Positions 51,348 to 64,000 of a DNA stretch of 64,000 bases are shown piece by piece. The notes under the pieces are model-generated. The model was not told the DNA's origin and ran no database searches. It was given only the letters and a program-made list of their open reading frames with translations. Origin of the DNA: Mantamonas sphyraenae (taxonomy: Eukaryota > CRuMs > Mantamonadidae); assembly GCA_026936335.1 (NCBI GenBank), contig JAPMXV010000053.1:186001-250000 (forward strand), written 5' to 3'. The number at the start of each line of letters is the position of its first letter. Position 1 is the first letter of the stretch. A program made the position numbers and the translations under genes.

Positions 51348-54300
51348 ATGTCCTCCCAGGCTTCGTCGAGCGTCGCATCGTCTCGCCCACATGCTCATGC
51401 AGAGTCTGTGGAGCACCATGCGAGCTTTGACTTTCGTTCCGTTCTCCTGGCTGCAGAGGCTCTGGGCAACCAGTTTGTACGTCAGCTCACAACCGTCCTT
51501 CCCCCCCCCCCCCTTGTTCCTGTACCCTTACCCTGGTGCACCTCCCTCTCCTCCACCCTCACTCCCCTCACTCCCCCCCCTTTCCCCCCCTTCCTACCTG
51601 GCACTTCCCCTATCTCAGGACTTTGCCGACAAGGAGCGCGCTCGCAAACACTGGCAGCTCCTGATCGAGGCGCTGGGCGCAACCGAGGGCTCCGAACGCC
51701 ACTTTGTTCTCAAATGCATCATGGTGGCCCTGGGATCGGTGGAAGAGAGTCTCGACTCGGAAAGCATGCAGGTGCACCTTGCACGTGTGCTGTGTGATAC
51801 TGTGTCCGGCGACGAGTGTGCATCCAACCGCCCGTTCGCCGCGCACGTCCTCGGCATGCTCTTCTCCACTTCCCTTCGTGCACATATCCACTGGCTCCAC
51901 ACGTCGGGCTTCTCCTCTGTCATGATTGAGGTCGAATCCGCCTTTCCCAAGCTCAGGTACGTCGTCCTACGGGCCTCCGTTTGCCCAGTCGTCCGTTGCG
52001 CGCCTCTCCCCCCGTCGACCCTGCCTGCCCGCCGCAAGCCCTGTGTGTGGTCACACCAAAACCTGCCGAACCCATTGTGTTCACTTTTGCTCACACACAC
52101 ACACACACTCTTTCTATCATCCTGGACATCACCGTAGCCTGCAGAAAGTGGTGCAGGACTTTGTGACCTCGGGTGACCAGTCGCACCTCAACGTCTTTCG
52201 CAAGGCGGTGCGCATGGTTTCGTCGGGCTCTGTGGACAGCCCACGTCAAAAGGCCATCCACACCAGCGTGTCCTCACGCATCTACCTACTCTCCGCCCTG
52301 GGCCACTTTATGGAATGCCAGTCTGCACTGCAGAACACGCTGCGGCACAAGATCGACGATCTCCTCCTCCGCGCCTTGGAAGACACCTCCTCCATTTATG
52401 TCCAGATTGCCGTTGTCCGCCTCCTTCACCTCAACTTGACACGCACACCGCGCAATCGCAAGCGCATCCGCAAGTTCCTCGCCGGCGTCCACGCTCTCCT
52501 TGATCCGCATCACGTCGATGACATTGTTCACGATGCCATCCACCACGAGTACGCACGCTCTGCCGTCGAACCTGTCAACGCCGTTGGTTCCCACGACATG
52601 CCCAAGGGCAAACCTGCACCGCATCACAAGCAGGGTGGGTCGTCGGCAAAGAGGAGGGGCAAACACACACAGGGCCGCAAGGACGACGACGACGACGACG
52701 ACAACGATGACGACGACCAAGTCGAACGTGGCCTCGTACACGTCGACTCCATTGGCTCCCATGACGACGCAGTCACCACCCGTTCGTTGGCTCCCTCGGA
52801 AAAGGTGCTGCTCCTCTCGGAAATCTCCCGTTTCTGGAGCAAGTGGTACCCGCGTGCCTACGACGAAGTGCTCCTCATGTTCCCCAATCCGGATTTGCTG
52901 GTGGGCTATGCACGTCTGCAGAAGCGTGCCCTGACCGAAAGCCAAAACCAGGCACGTCGTTCCGGTGCCTACTCGCCTGCAGGCATGTCACGTAGCTCAC
53001 GACGCAGCTCCACCTCCTACCGCGCCGCAGGCGCTTCCTCCTCGTACTACGACGATGATGAAGGCGACGACAGTGACGACGACGAAGATTCCATCTTCTA
53101 CACCGCCGACCAGAACGCTGCCATTGCCGCGGTGCCCGACCTCGACTTTGAGCAGTACTTTCCCGTCTTTACCGCCCTCACCTTCAATCTCACCTCTCGC
53201 GACATCACCTTTGACGGCTCCTCCAACTCGCGCAAGGTGTACCTGCAGAACCACTTTGACTATCCCATCATCTTTTACCTGCAAACACAACCCTACAAAT
53301 TCTTCAACGCCTTTCCGGCCTTTGGCTACCTGGGCCCCGGCCAAACCACACCCATTGTGGTCAACTTTGTGCCGCATCCCTTTCACAAGCTGCGCTCCAG
53401 CAAGATCGAGGGTTACCTGCGCGTACGCAACAACTACGGCTTCCCGCTGGAGCGCATCGACCTCACCGCCTTCAACGGGCCCCAACTCAACCTCATCACC
53501 AAGCACGTCAGTTGCGGCTACTGCCCCGTGGGCGACCGCCGTGCATTCAACGTCATTGTCAAGAACATCGGCCTCGCCACGGTCACCTGTACATTCCACA
53601 CCGTCGCCGACGACGTCTTTCGCATCCAGCCCGACACAATCAACATCAAACCCGACCAACTCGGCGTCGTCAACGTCTGGTTCGAGCCACGCGACCACCG
53701 CGAGTACGAATCCACCGTGCGAGTCATGTGCATGACCGAAACCTACACCCTGCACTGCACCGGCCGCGGCGGCGAGGCCCTCAAAGTCGTCACGCAGGGC
53801 ATCGACTTTGGCATGTGTGAGATTGCCAAGGATGCACGCTACCAGCGCAGCATCACTCTGGTCAACCAGAACCCGTCTCTGCCCCTGCCCGTCAGTTTCC
53901 ACGCCAACAGCGAGTGTGTCGAGGTCAGCAACCTCACCCTCGATCCCATGATGACCATTCAGGTGCCCGTGGACTTTCTCCCGGCCACCAATGGCAAGTG
54001 GACAGAGAGTCTGGGCATCATTGCGCCCAACAGCAAGCCGGCTTCCGTCGACCTGCAGGCCTTTGTCGGTCCCATGGTCATCCTGCCATGCGCCAACCAA
54101 ATCTTCTTCCCGGCCAGCGTGGTGGGCCTTGTACAAACCCTGCGCATTCCCGTCATCAACCGCTTCGACCGCGCCGTGGAGTTTACCATCCACACGGGAG
54201 CGCCCTTTACCACCGCCGGCGACGGCATCTCGGCCAGCAGTACCACGTTTTCCCTCTCTGCGCACTCGTCCATGACGTTTGATTTCAGCTTTGATCCCAG

Positions 54301-57300
54301 CCACCCGGGCGTGTACAGCTCCGAGCTCGAGGTGGTGATCCACAGACCCGTCCCCGCGGTGTACCTCAACCACACCTTGTTTGGCTTCTGCACCTCGCCC
54401 TCCCTCAGTTCCAGCGACGCCAACGCCAAGCTTGTCCTCGACACCGTACGTCGCTACCTGCGCGACCCCTTCAACAACGAGCCTGCGGGCCCTGTGTTCC
54501 CGCCCACCGAGGAGGTGAGTCCCGTCACAGAGGACCTGTCCAGTCGCATCTACAGCATCTTTCCCAGCGCCGTGGCTCTGTTTCGCGACCCCAGTGGCCA
54601 GCAAGCGCAGGCCAATGTGGTCCTGCAGAACATCAGCAACATGTCACGCGCCTACCACATCCTCGTCAGCGACCCCTTTGTGGTCGACGTGCCTCTCGAT
54701 GGCCTCCTCATCCCCAACGAGCGCCTGACCATCAATGTGTCCATGGTGGCCGAGGACATGGTGTTTGAGGACGACATCGATGCGGGCGTGTACGTGGGCA
54801 TGCTCTCCGTGTTGGACCACAACGAGCAGATTGTGTGCTCCGCCGAACTGCGCGGCCTGCCCGACTACATGGTCACCATGGATATGGACAACCCAGAGGT
54901 GCACCTGCCCAGCACCTACCCCAACGCAAAGGTCACCACCTCGTTCAGTATCCGCAACTGGTACAACGCCAACATCGAGTGGGAGGCCAGGCAGATTGGC
55001 AACGGAAGCAGCTCGTCAAGCAGCAGCAGCAGCAGCAGCAGCAGTAGCAGCAGCAGCAGCATGGACATTGGACGTTTGCTGGGTTCGGTGTCTCCCTTTC
55101 AGTTTTCCGAGCACAAGGGCACACTGAAGCCGTACGAGCAGAAAACCATAACGGTGGAGTTTGTCAGCGATGTGCAGGGTGTGTTTTCGCAGGAGTTTGA
55201 CATTGTGTACACGGAGCCGTCGTTTCTGTCGGGCACACGCGTGCAAATGTTCCACGGGCGCCTGAACGGCTCGGTGGGCGAGTCACAGTTCGAGGTGGAC
55301 CACAGCTTGGTGGACTTTGCCGTGGCCGAGGTTGGCAAACAGAAGCGCTTCTCGGTCAACTTGGTCAACACCGGACCGCAGCAGGAAACGGTGCTGTGTT
55401 CATTGCGTGCGCCCTTCTCCACGCCCACTCCCGAGCTCACCGTCCGTGCGAACGAGTCGCAACCGTTGGAGATTGTGTATACGCCCAGCGGGGTGGGCAC
55501 GCACGTGGACTATGCCATGCTGTACTTTTCCACCAGCACCACCTCCCTGCCCTTGATGGGCTCCGCCGGCACCCTGGAGCTGTCGTCCAACTTTGGACCG
55601 CCCAGCAATTTGCACAGCGCCACCACAATTGACTTTGGCCTGTGTGCCACCTCGCAGCAGATGATCAAGCGTCTGACGCTGACCAACACCGGAACGCTGG
55701 ACATTGTGTTGGAAGACATCACCTCCAGCTCCTCCATCCTATCGTGGGTGTGCTGGCTGGAAAACCAGGCGCATCGTGGGCCGCCCGACTTTGCAAAGGT
55801 GCACATGGACGACCCCGAGGTGGATTGGGACGAGCTGGACTACCACGCAACCGAGAAGCAGCGCGAGGAGCACATGGGCATTGCCTCGAGCTCGGCAGAC
55901 AAGGCCGACGACGCAGCGTTGCACTTTCCACACACTCTGGCCAGTGGCGAAGCCATCACTCTGTCGCTGGCGTTGAAAAGTGCACAGATGGGCGAGTTTT
56001 CGCCGCACATCAGCGTGTGGACCAAGCCCTTTGACACCCGCGATGGCGACACTGCGCAGGAAACGTACACGTTTCAGTGTTATGCGGCCGTGCAGCCTCC
56101 GTTGTTGCTCACAGTGGACACATTGGATTTTGGCAAAGTGCAGGTGGGCAGCAACAAACTGTTGGGCACCGTGGTGCGCAACGAAGGCAGCATGCCCGTC
56201 AGCTGGAGTATCCATCCACCCTCGACCGCCACCGATGTACGTGCCACAGGTGCAGGCGACTCGGGCGCTTTCAAGCTGCCCTTTGACGTGTTCCCTGTGG
56301 AGGGCACGCTGGCACCGGGCGAAAACGCACAGATCAGCGTTGTGTTCAAACCCACCGAGCCGCAAACCGAAGTGTCGCTGCAATACTATCTGTCGTACGG
56401 CGACCTGGGTGCGCAGCGTCTGACCATGGAGGGTGTGGGTGCCACGGCCATCCCTGTGTTGGATTTGACCAACATCGACTTTGGCTGTCTGCGCATTGCG
56501 CACAGCGAAACACGCACGGTGCGGCTGCGCAATCTGGGCATGCTGGACACCAAGTTCTATCTGGAGAACCAGAGCAACTTCTTCTCTGTGGATCCCGAGA
56601 TTGGCCTGCTGGAGGGCCAGAGCAGCGAGCTGATCAAGATCACCTTTACGCCTTCGCGCGACACAAACTACAAGAGCAAGTGCCACTTGATCTGGGACGG
56701 CTCACCCTCGCTGGAGCTGGGCCTGACAGGAAGTGGAGGCAATCACGACGTGGTGGTGCGCGATGCTGAGCTGGATTACGGAACTGCGTTGCTGAACTAC
56801 AGCAACCAGTTGCGCCTCAACGTGTACAACGAAGGAAACGCAGAGGGTGACGTGGAAATCATCTCCATGCACCCGTACATCTCTGCCGAACCCTCGCGCT
56901 TCACCATTGGGCCCAGCTACTCGCGCGCTGTCATCCTCACCTACCAGCCCGTGGAGGTGGAGGACTTGCAGCACGACATCATTGTCAAAACCACAGTGTA
57001 TCCGTACAAACAGTACACGGTGACGCTGCGAGGCACAGTCGGCGCCCCAAACCTGTTCTTTGAGCCCGAAAACATCTTTGAGCAGCCAATCGACTTTGGG
57101 GTGTCGCTCATCAATCGCACACACCGCATGGTTTTCCAGGTGACCAACCAGGGCAACATCGACCTCGACTACCGCTTTGTGTTTATGCGCTCCAGGCACC
57201 ACACCACAAACACATCCACAGCCTCGCTGCTTGCATCGACGAGCAGCACCAGCAGTGACGGCAGTGGCGGAAGCGGCGGCGCAGGTGCAGGCGCACACGG

Positions 57301-59404
57301 TGTGGCCGGGTTGATGGGTTTGCACGGCGGGTTGCTGCCGACCACAAGCAGCACAGGAAGCGGATCATCGTCGACGGCGTACCACCACTCGTCGAGTGCA
57401 CATGCGCTGCCCCCGTTGAGTATCGAGTGGGACGATGGCCACATGGAAGAGTACGATCCGCGGATCCTGAAGATCGAGCCGCACCACGGCATGGTCAAAG
57501 TGGGCCAGAGCATCTCGTTCACGCTGACGTTCCTGCCGAAGCACTTCCAACAGACAAGCGAGTGCTTCCTGGTGCTCAAGAACAAGTTCCAATGGTTCCG
57601 CGTGCCCGTGCGTGGCGTGGGCGGCGACGCATTTCTGGACTTTGAGTCGCCGTTGCGCAACGTGGACTTTGGCCTGTGTCGCACACACAACACCTGCGCC
57701 TCCTCGGTCAAACTCAGCAACACGGGGAACATCGGCTGCAACTTTTTCATCCGTCCCATGCCCAGCGACGGCAACTGGAACTTCTACCTGCAGGAGTTTG
57801 CCATGAAGCTGGCCAACCCGAGGCCTGTGGACAAGGAAAGTTACAGCGAACAGGTGCCCGAGTGGCTGCGCGACTTTCACGACGCAGGCTTCAAGATGGA
57901 CACGTACGACGGATACTGCAAGAGCACACACACGACGACGGTGAACATTGCCTTTACACCGCGCGACACGGAGCGCTACAGCTTTACGTTTGCGCTGTTC
58001 CATCCCAAGGGCGTGGAGGAGTTTCAGATCAGCGGGCAGGGCGGCGTGCCCAAACTGGAAGTGTTGAACGGCGACGGGGTCACCATCGACCTGGAGAAGC
58101 AATTCGACCTTGGATCCCACTCTGTGGGGCGTCCCTACCTGCACACTCTGTTCCTGCGCAACACAGGCTCGTTTGTGGCCCCGTTCTTTATCCGGCCCGA
58201 GTTTCCCGAGGAGTTCCGCCTGACTCCAATGCAGGGCAACCTGACGCCCGGGCGCAGCGTGCCCCTGGAGGTGGAGTTCAAGCCCAAGGACGACAAACAC
58301 CACAACATCGTGGTCAAGGTCATCTGGGACGGTGCGCCGTTGTTTCTCAAGATCCACGCTGTTGGTTCCATGGGCAAGCTGGAAATGACGTACATGTCGG
58401 AAGCAGACGCACACATCCAAGCGCTGGACTTTGATCTGGTGGCTCTCAACACACGCGGCCTCCGGTACGTCAAGGTGACCAACGCGGGCAAGGTGGACGT
58501 GCCCGTGTACGTGTTTAGCAAGAGTTCGGCCTTTACCGTGGCCCAGCTGGACGAGGAGATGACGCGTCGCCTGACATTGACGAAACTGACAAACCGAGAC
58601 GATTTCAGCCGTGAGTTGGAGCGCATCCAGGCGCAGGACGACCTGCGGGAGGGGTTCGAGACATTCCTGAAAGCCGGGCAGATCATGTACATGCAGGTGT
58701 GCCTCGCGCCGGAGCGAGAGGGCCTGTACAGCAGCTACATCAAGGTGAAGTGCGAGTACAACTCGCTGGCAATCCAGTGCCGCGGCACAGGAGGCGCGTT
58801 TACCCTGGAGTATGTTGAACACCTGGGCTTTGGCGAGATTGCACGCAACCACAAGTACACGCGCAACATCACGCTGTACAACACGGGCAGCACACCCTCA
58901 CTGCTCAACTTTTACTGGAAGGTGGAAGGCCACGATTCCAACGATCAGCGCCTGCCGCTCGTCAGCCTCGAGGTGGATGGGAATGCGGATGGCGACGGCG
59001 ACGAGGAAGAGGGCGACAACTCGCTGGAGGGCAGCGGACACAGCACGGGAAGCCATAGCAGCGACGACCACAGCGTGAAGCGAAGCAAGCGTGCACGGTC
59101 GTTGTGGAAAAAGACAGGGCGGGTGGCGCTGGAGTACGAGAGCAGGCGCAAGGCAAAGCAGAGGGCACGCCGCCGCTGGATGATGTTGCGCAGTGTGTTG
59201 ATGGGCAGTGCGCCAGAGGAGCGTGAGGCTCTGAGTGCAAGTGTGCAGGCCATGAAACTGCAGGAGGAGCTGGAACGCATCCAAGAGGAGGCGTTGGCGC
59301 AGCAGCAGCAGCAGCAGCAGATGGATGGCCAAGACGAAGACGGGGGCGAATCACGTGGTATGGTGTCATCATCATCAACGTCATCGACATCATCGTCGTC
59401 ATCA

Positions 59405-59436
<32 letters not shown>

Positions 59437-62400
59437 TGTCCCCGGCCTTTCGCGTGGACAAGAGCTTGCGTTGTCGTCTGCACGCGCGTCATTGCTGAGC
59501 ATGAGCGAATCGGTGGCATCCATGGACGTGGGAGAAATCCAAGTGGCCGGATTGGGCAGGAGCGACAACCACACGCGCCTGATCAATCTGGGCAACGAAA
59601 TGGTGGCCAAGATCCGAGGAATCACGGCACAGGATGCAAAGCAGCAGCAGGAGCGTGACAGCGCGTTGCAAACGTTGTACACAGCGATTCGCAACCGACC
59701 GATCAAGACGCAATCGCCGGAAGCCGGCACGCCGCATCTGTACGTGTCACCCATGCAGGCTACACTGTACCAGTACGGCAAGCTGGATCTGGAGGTGACA
59801 TTGATGCTGGACGCGAGTGTGGACCTGCAGGCGGTGCTGGTGTGCGAGTCGTCGCTGCCCGGTGTGGAAAAGCTGGAGATCCCGCTTTCGGCCAACGTCC
59901 GCAAGGCAGACCTGATTGTGGACAACAACAGCACGCTGAACTACGGTCGGCAGCCCATGGGGGAGATTGAAAACAAGATCCGACGCTTCACCAACACGGG
60001 TGCGCTGGACATCCAGTATCGCATCCGCAGCGACAACCTGGGCCTGACCATCACGCCGCATGAGGGCGTGCTGCCCGCGGGCAAAACGGTGGACGTCAAG
60101 TTTGCGTTTCGGCCCATGGTGGAAACGGTGCAGTGTTGGCCCGTGCTGTTTGAGAGCGACGTGGCGCCGACGATCAAGTTGCACTTTTACGGGTCTGGCG
60201 GCGTCAGCAAACTGTCCTTGCCCAATTTCGACCACTACGACTTTGGCCGCTGCATGATTGACAAGGACACAGTGCACCATCTCAAGATGGGCAACACGGG
60301 CAATGCGTACCTGCGCATCTACTTTTTCGACCTCGCAGACTCGCACGTGTTCCGTCGCGGCACGGGCTGGCCCAACGGCGAGGTGACCATCAAGCCGGGC
60401 GGCCACTTCCACCTGCCCGTGGTGTTCCATCCGACCACCGAGTCGCCGTCGCCGTCGCGTCTGACCATCCACTGCAACGTGGGCAGCTTCACCATCGATC
60501 TGCTGGGCACGGGCCGCCAGGCATTGCTCAACATCGGCAAGCCGTACCTGAACTTTGCCAACTGCCTGGTGGGCAACACATACTACGAAACCGTGGAGTT
60601 TTCCAACGTGGGCGACGTCAACTACCCGCTGACGTTCAAGTGGAAGACCAAGTTTGCCGACGCGGTGCTGATCCCGGAGACGGTGGTTCTGTCGCCGTTT
60701 GAAAAGATGAACCTGAACGTGATCTTCAAGCCGACGGGCTCGATGGAAGAGGAGGTGGCGCTGGTGATCGACTCGCCGTACACCAACAAGCAAATCCCCA
60801 CCCGTTTTGTGGCCGGGTCGGCCGAGCTGGTGTTTTCCACCACCGAACTCAACTTTGGTCTGTTTTCCTACGACAAGCAGGAGATGCGCAGTGTGACCCT
60901 GCTGAACAGCGGGAACATGCCGCTGGAGTTTACGCTGCTGTGGGACAACGCCAAGGACCTGGTGCGTGTGTCGCGCACACAGGGCACCATTGGCCCGGGC
61001 GAGATCTGTGAGCTGTACGTGCACTTTATCGGCGACCGCATTGTGGCGTTTGACGAGGAAATTGTGGTGGCCACGGATTTGGAGTCGGAAACGTACCGGC
61101 TGCGCATTGTGGGCCAGGCCGACCGCCCAGAGGTGGACTTTGCGGCGTTTTCCAACGTGTCGTTGGGAGTGTGTGCGGTGGGCGAGCTGGCGACGACGAC
61201 GTTTACGATCGACAACCTGGGTGGGTACCCGCTGGAGTACAAGCTGAAGGCGACGCAGCCCGTGCGTGTGTCTCCCAAGGAGGGAGAGATCATGGGCCAC
61301 GAGTCGCAGACAGTGCAGGTGACGTGGTTGCCCACGGGCAGCTACGAGTTGAACAGCGTGGTGCGCATGTTTAGCAACGATGGCAACTATTCCATTCACG
61401 TGCGCGGCACGGCCACGTTTCCCGACTTTAGCATCGGGCGAAGCGTGCTGGAGTTTGGAGTGTGCGAAGTCAACTCGGAGTATCTCAAGTCGGTGGTGAT
61501 TCGCAACACGGGCCGTGTGCTGCTCAAGTGGCGCACGCCCGAGTTGCCGCCAGGATTTCAGATCTCGCACGACCACGGTGTGCTGCAACCGGGCGAGGAG
61601 TTTGCGTCGGACGTGCACTTTTGTCCCACGCGTGTGAAGAAGTACGGCGGCTCGTTCTTTGTGGAGGCGCCCGGCCGGAACAAAAAGGTGAGCGTGAGCG
61701 GTGTGGGCGGACGCCACCTTATCCAGATGACACCGGCCGACGTGTACGACTTTGGCAACACTGCGTGTGACATGTGGCTGGAGATGCCGCTGCTGGTGAG
61801 CAACACAAGCGACGTGCCGGTGGGCATGGAAGCAGAGGCGTTTGAGTCGCCCCTGCTCAGTCTGCACACAGAGCCGCGCGATTTCAGCATCGAGGCACGT
61901 ACGACGCGACAGGTGCAGCTGATGGTGCACTGCAAGCAACCGGGGCCATTCGAGCAGCGGTTGTTCTTCAAGGCATTTGGACGCACGTGGACGCTGCTGG
62001 TGAAGGGTGTGGGAGTGCGCATTGTGCTCAGCAGCCTCAGCCGCAGTGTGCTCTCCATGGAGGTGTTGGAACAAGCGAACCAGCCCGGCGTGTTGCGACG
62101 CGATCCGAACGAAGTCATGACAGATCTGGTGCGACGCAGTCCTCGCGAGGTGCTGTTCCAGGGCGTGAGCAAGCTGCGCACGCAAGCGCTTGGCAGCATG
62201 ATTCGACACAGCAAGGGTGGAGCCGGAGCCTCGAGTGGCGTACAGGTGATGGAGGGTGGTTGGATGCAGCAGAGTGGGCCACAGGACGGTGGCGAGGCAG
62301 ACGGAGGCGGTGGATCGTCATCGTCGTCCGTCGTCGTGGATGACGGAATGGACATGTGGACGTCCGACGTGGAGGAGGTGGCACCGGGCGTGTTGGGATC

Positions 62401-63082
62401 GTTCCGGGAGCAGGTGGATCAGTACTACGAACAGATGAACGCGTACTCGTTTGCACCCAACGTGCACGAGGCGCCGCACACGCAAGAGGCACGCAAGATG
62501 CTGAGCATCGAGACGCAGCTGCGTGCACAGAAGCAACACGGCGAGGGAGACAGTCTGCTGGACATGGTGACACAGTACGAGCCGCGCTTGTTCTACGCAG
62601 ACACGACGGAGCTGCGCAGGCATGTGGAACCGGACACAAAGACACGCAGCGTGCAGGGACTGACGGCACGTCCGCCGGCACTGCATCCCGCGCCCACTCG
62701 CTATTTTGTGAGCAAGTATGCACCCATGCTGTACTATCCAAAGGTGGTGTGGCAAGAAGCGAGCAGGAGCGGGCCATCGCTGCCTGTGACTGCGTTGATC
62801 CGCGGTGAAGTGACCGCAGAGGAGCTGCTGGAGATGGATGAAAGCACGGAGGATGTACTGGGCAGCGACGTCGTGGAGGGAGTGCTGTTGCAAGGCGGTG
62901 TAGGTTTGGAGGTGGCCGTGCACGGCCAAGAGGAGGACTACGACGGGGATGTTGGCGAAGATTTCCAGCCCGCACAAGGAGAGTTTGTCAAGCCGGCGGA
63001 AGAGACGGATGAGGGGGACGAAGGAGAGGATGGAGAGGATGGAGAGGAAGGGGAGGAAGAAGACGAGGAAGATGAGGATTGA
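51348..63082 (+). CDS. Giant ASH/MSP-repeat ciliary protein (HYDIN-like)
   Basis: Exons 51348-51476, 51619-51956 and 52138-63082 join in frame (gtacgt...ctcag; gtacgt...cgtag) to 3803 aa, with a last exon of 10.9 kb. Residues 40-330 are helical and ARM-like (ARKHWQLLIEALGATEGSE, VLCDTVSGDE). Then come an Asp run near 337 and many Ig-like ASH/MSP domains from ~490 to ~3440, recognised by repeats of IDFG..........L.N.G (IDFGCLRIAHSETRTVRLRN, YDFGRCMIDKDTVHHLKMGN, LEFGVCEVNSEYLKSVVIRN). Ser runs lie at ~1113 and ~2565. The tail is acidic. HYDIN and several CFAP proteins of the axonemal central pair use such arrays. I see neither the HYDIN kinase-like insert nor a CH domain, so HYDIN orthology is not claimed. 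The likely place is the axoneme or basal body. Confidence 0.8.
55006..55060. repeat. (AGC)n run coding poly-Ser
   Basis: About 18 serine codons, mostly AGC with a TAG-containing AGT interruption, inside the ASH giant, just before the block MDIGRLLGSVSP. It sits in a loop between two ASH domains. Confidence 0.85.
59364..59437. repeat. (TCA/TCG)n run coding poly-Ser
   Basis: About 25 TCA/TCG/TCT triplets reading as serine in the ASH giant. It follows a Lys/Arg-rich and a Gln-rich helix, and the whole 58970-59640 stretch is a linker without ASH signature. Confidence 0.85.
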
Positions 63083-63737
63083 AAATGATGTGCTGTTGTG
63101 TCGATTCTACTCTCTGCATTCCTGTGTCTTTTTGTTCCAATGGCCAACTGCTTGCCTTGCTGCTGACTGCGCACTCAACAACATGGTCAATTCAAACTTT
63201 TTCTCTATTTTCTTGTGTGTGTTGTGTGTGTGTGTGTGATTTCTCTGTACATCTGCACATCTGTGCGCCCGCCTGCGCTGTGGTCCTTCTCTGGAGTCAT
63301 CGCGTTCTGCGTTGTCGTTTCCAGTGGTCAGCTTCAGCTTCTCGCTCTTGCCCGTGTTTCCCCGTGCGTGTGTTTGCGACGCCCGTTGTCGTTCATGTAT
63401 GCCACGTCTATGACCATGGTCCGTGTCCATGTGTGTGTATGTGTGTGCAATGGTGGGGATGGAGGCTCGTGGTTGTCTGATTGACCGTTGTCTGCGTGGT
63501 GGTGGTGTGAGTCTGTGCTTCGGGAGGCCCTTTCAAAGCACTCCATCCACACACACTCACACACTCACACCCACTCACACACACGGGTACAAGCACACAA
63601 TCCACTGCCACCCATCTCTCCAACCCAGCACACCCACATCCATCCACACTCTCCCCCCTTTCAAAACATGATCCTTGTGCCACACCCTACTCCAACAGCA
63701 GACATCAACATCAACGCATTGGGCTGTGTGGACAGCG
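63083..63737. other. 3' flank of ASH giant, CA/TG-rich, no clear gene
   Basis: The first ~100 bases are AT-richer than the coding regions and probably hold the 3' UTR and poly(A) site. From 63215 onward there are many TGTGTG and CACACA words, including a CACTCACACA cluster at 63540-63585. No open frame here has a recognisable domain. Confidence 0.5.
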
Positions 63738-64000
63738 ATGCCAATGGCCCCTCCACTGGCGCAGCGCGTGCCTCCAGAGCCAGCCCCAGCACAGACAACA
63801 GCGCAACAATGCCATGCAGCAGCAGGGTCCTTTACCCTGCTCCCACATCCCCGTGCATCTCGCTCTGTCCTACAAGTGCTCCCTGGCTCCTGGTACGCCC
63901 TGCTGCCTCCTCACACCCGTCACCGTGCCGATACAGCACCCATGCTGTATCGGAACGGTGTTGCGTTGATGTTCAGCCCGCTAGACGACGACGACGACGA
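63738..64000 (+). CDS. Possible 5' end of a further gene, open to window edge
   Basis: An ATG at 63738 opens a frame with no stop for 87 codons to the edge. It begins MPMAPPLAQRVPPEPAP and ends in RADTAPMLYRNGVALMFSPL and an Asp run. The Ala/Pro/Gln start and the later balanced composition look protein-like, but no domain is visible. A second ATG at 63668 is open in another frame over the same span. The minus strand also has a short open stretch. I cannot tell which, if any, is real. Confidence 0.25.
   Translation, partial: MPMAPPLAQRVPPEPAPAQTTAQQCHAAAGSFTLLPHPRASRSVLQVLPGSWYALLPPHTRHRADTAPMLYRNGVALMFSPLDDDDD

Noticed and set aside
1-64000. tRNA or rRNA genes
   Set aside because: I saw no cloverleaf with TTCRANNC B-box context and no rRNA-like conserved stretch. 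A tRNAscan run would be decisive.

Overview
The window is nuclear DNA from a GC-rich unicellular eukaryote. Coding regions are broken by short GT-AG introns (donors such as gtgagt, gtacgt and gtaagt; acceptors mostly cag). The products include a copine, MIC60, DPY30, RNASEH2C and a BBS chaperonin. A giant ASH-domain protein and MKKS/BBS6 point to an organism that builds cilia or flagella. I would call it a flagellated protist but cannot name the lineage. The genome is very compact. Convergent neighbours lie as little as 28-100 bp apart and divergent starts as little as 42 bp apart. Exons reach 10-11 kb, and serine, aspartate and glutamine codon runs are common.

Layout. 1-2427 (-): copine, C-terminus off the window. 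2680-4479 (+): MKKS/BBS6-like chaperonin. 4573-12210 (-): very large membrane protein with a TmcB-like N-terminus, an NTPase-like segment and TPR-like helices. 12354-13043 (+): RNASEH2C. 13103-15401 (-): MIC60. 15790-16318 (-): DPY30. 16487-19964 (+): LRR protein with a serine-rich N-terminus and a possible 44-nt intron. 19996-29991 (-): intronless CLU-like plus TPR giant of 3331 aa. 30078-30991 (+): short-chain dehydrogenase. 31180-31842 (+): snapin/pallidin-type BLOC-1 subunit. 31871-37095 (-): secreted/membrane receptor-like protein with beta-propeller, EGF, GCC2/GCC3 cysteine-rich repeats and a multi-pass membrane domain.

37144-50691 (-) is an array of four head-to-tail ankyrin-repeat paralogues (called A to D here, from low to high coordinate). 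They share an uncharacterised N-terminal domain and a C-terminal F-box-like helix. A and B carry a tract of about 0.95 kb that is almost identical. B has a 2-nt frameshift inside this tract. A 1.33-kb segment with an opposite-strand orphan membrane/coiled-coil gene sits between A and B, flanked by 53-bp direct repeats that duplicate the old B-stop/A-start junction. This cluster is the most unusual part of the window.

50734-51204 (+): membrane-anchored cytochrome b5-domain protein. 51348-63082 (+): giant ASH/MSP-repeat protein of 3803 aa. 63083-64000: CA-rich flank and possibly the start of another gene.

There is no operon logic. Shared themes are cilia (MKKS, ASH giant), mitochondria (MIC60 and possibly the CLU-like protein), endolysosomal trafficking (BLOC-1 subunit) and expanded repeat-protein families.
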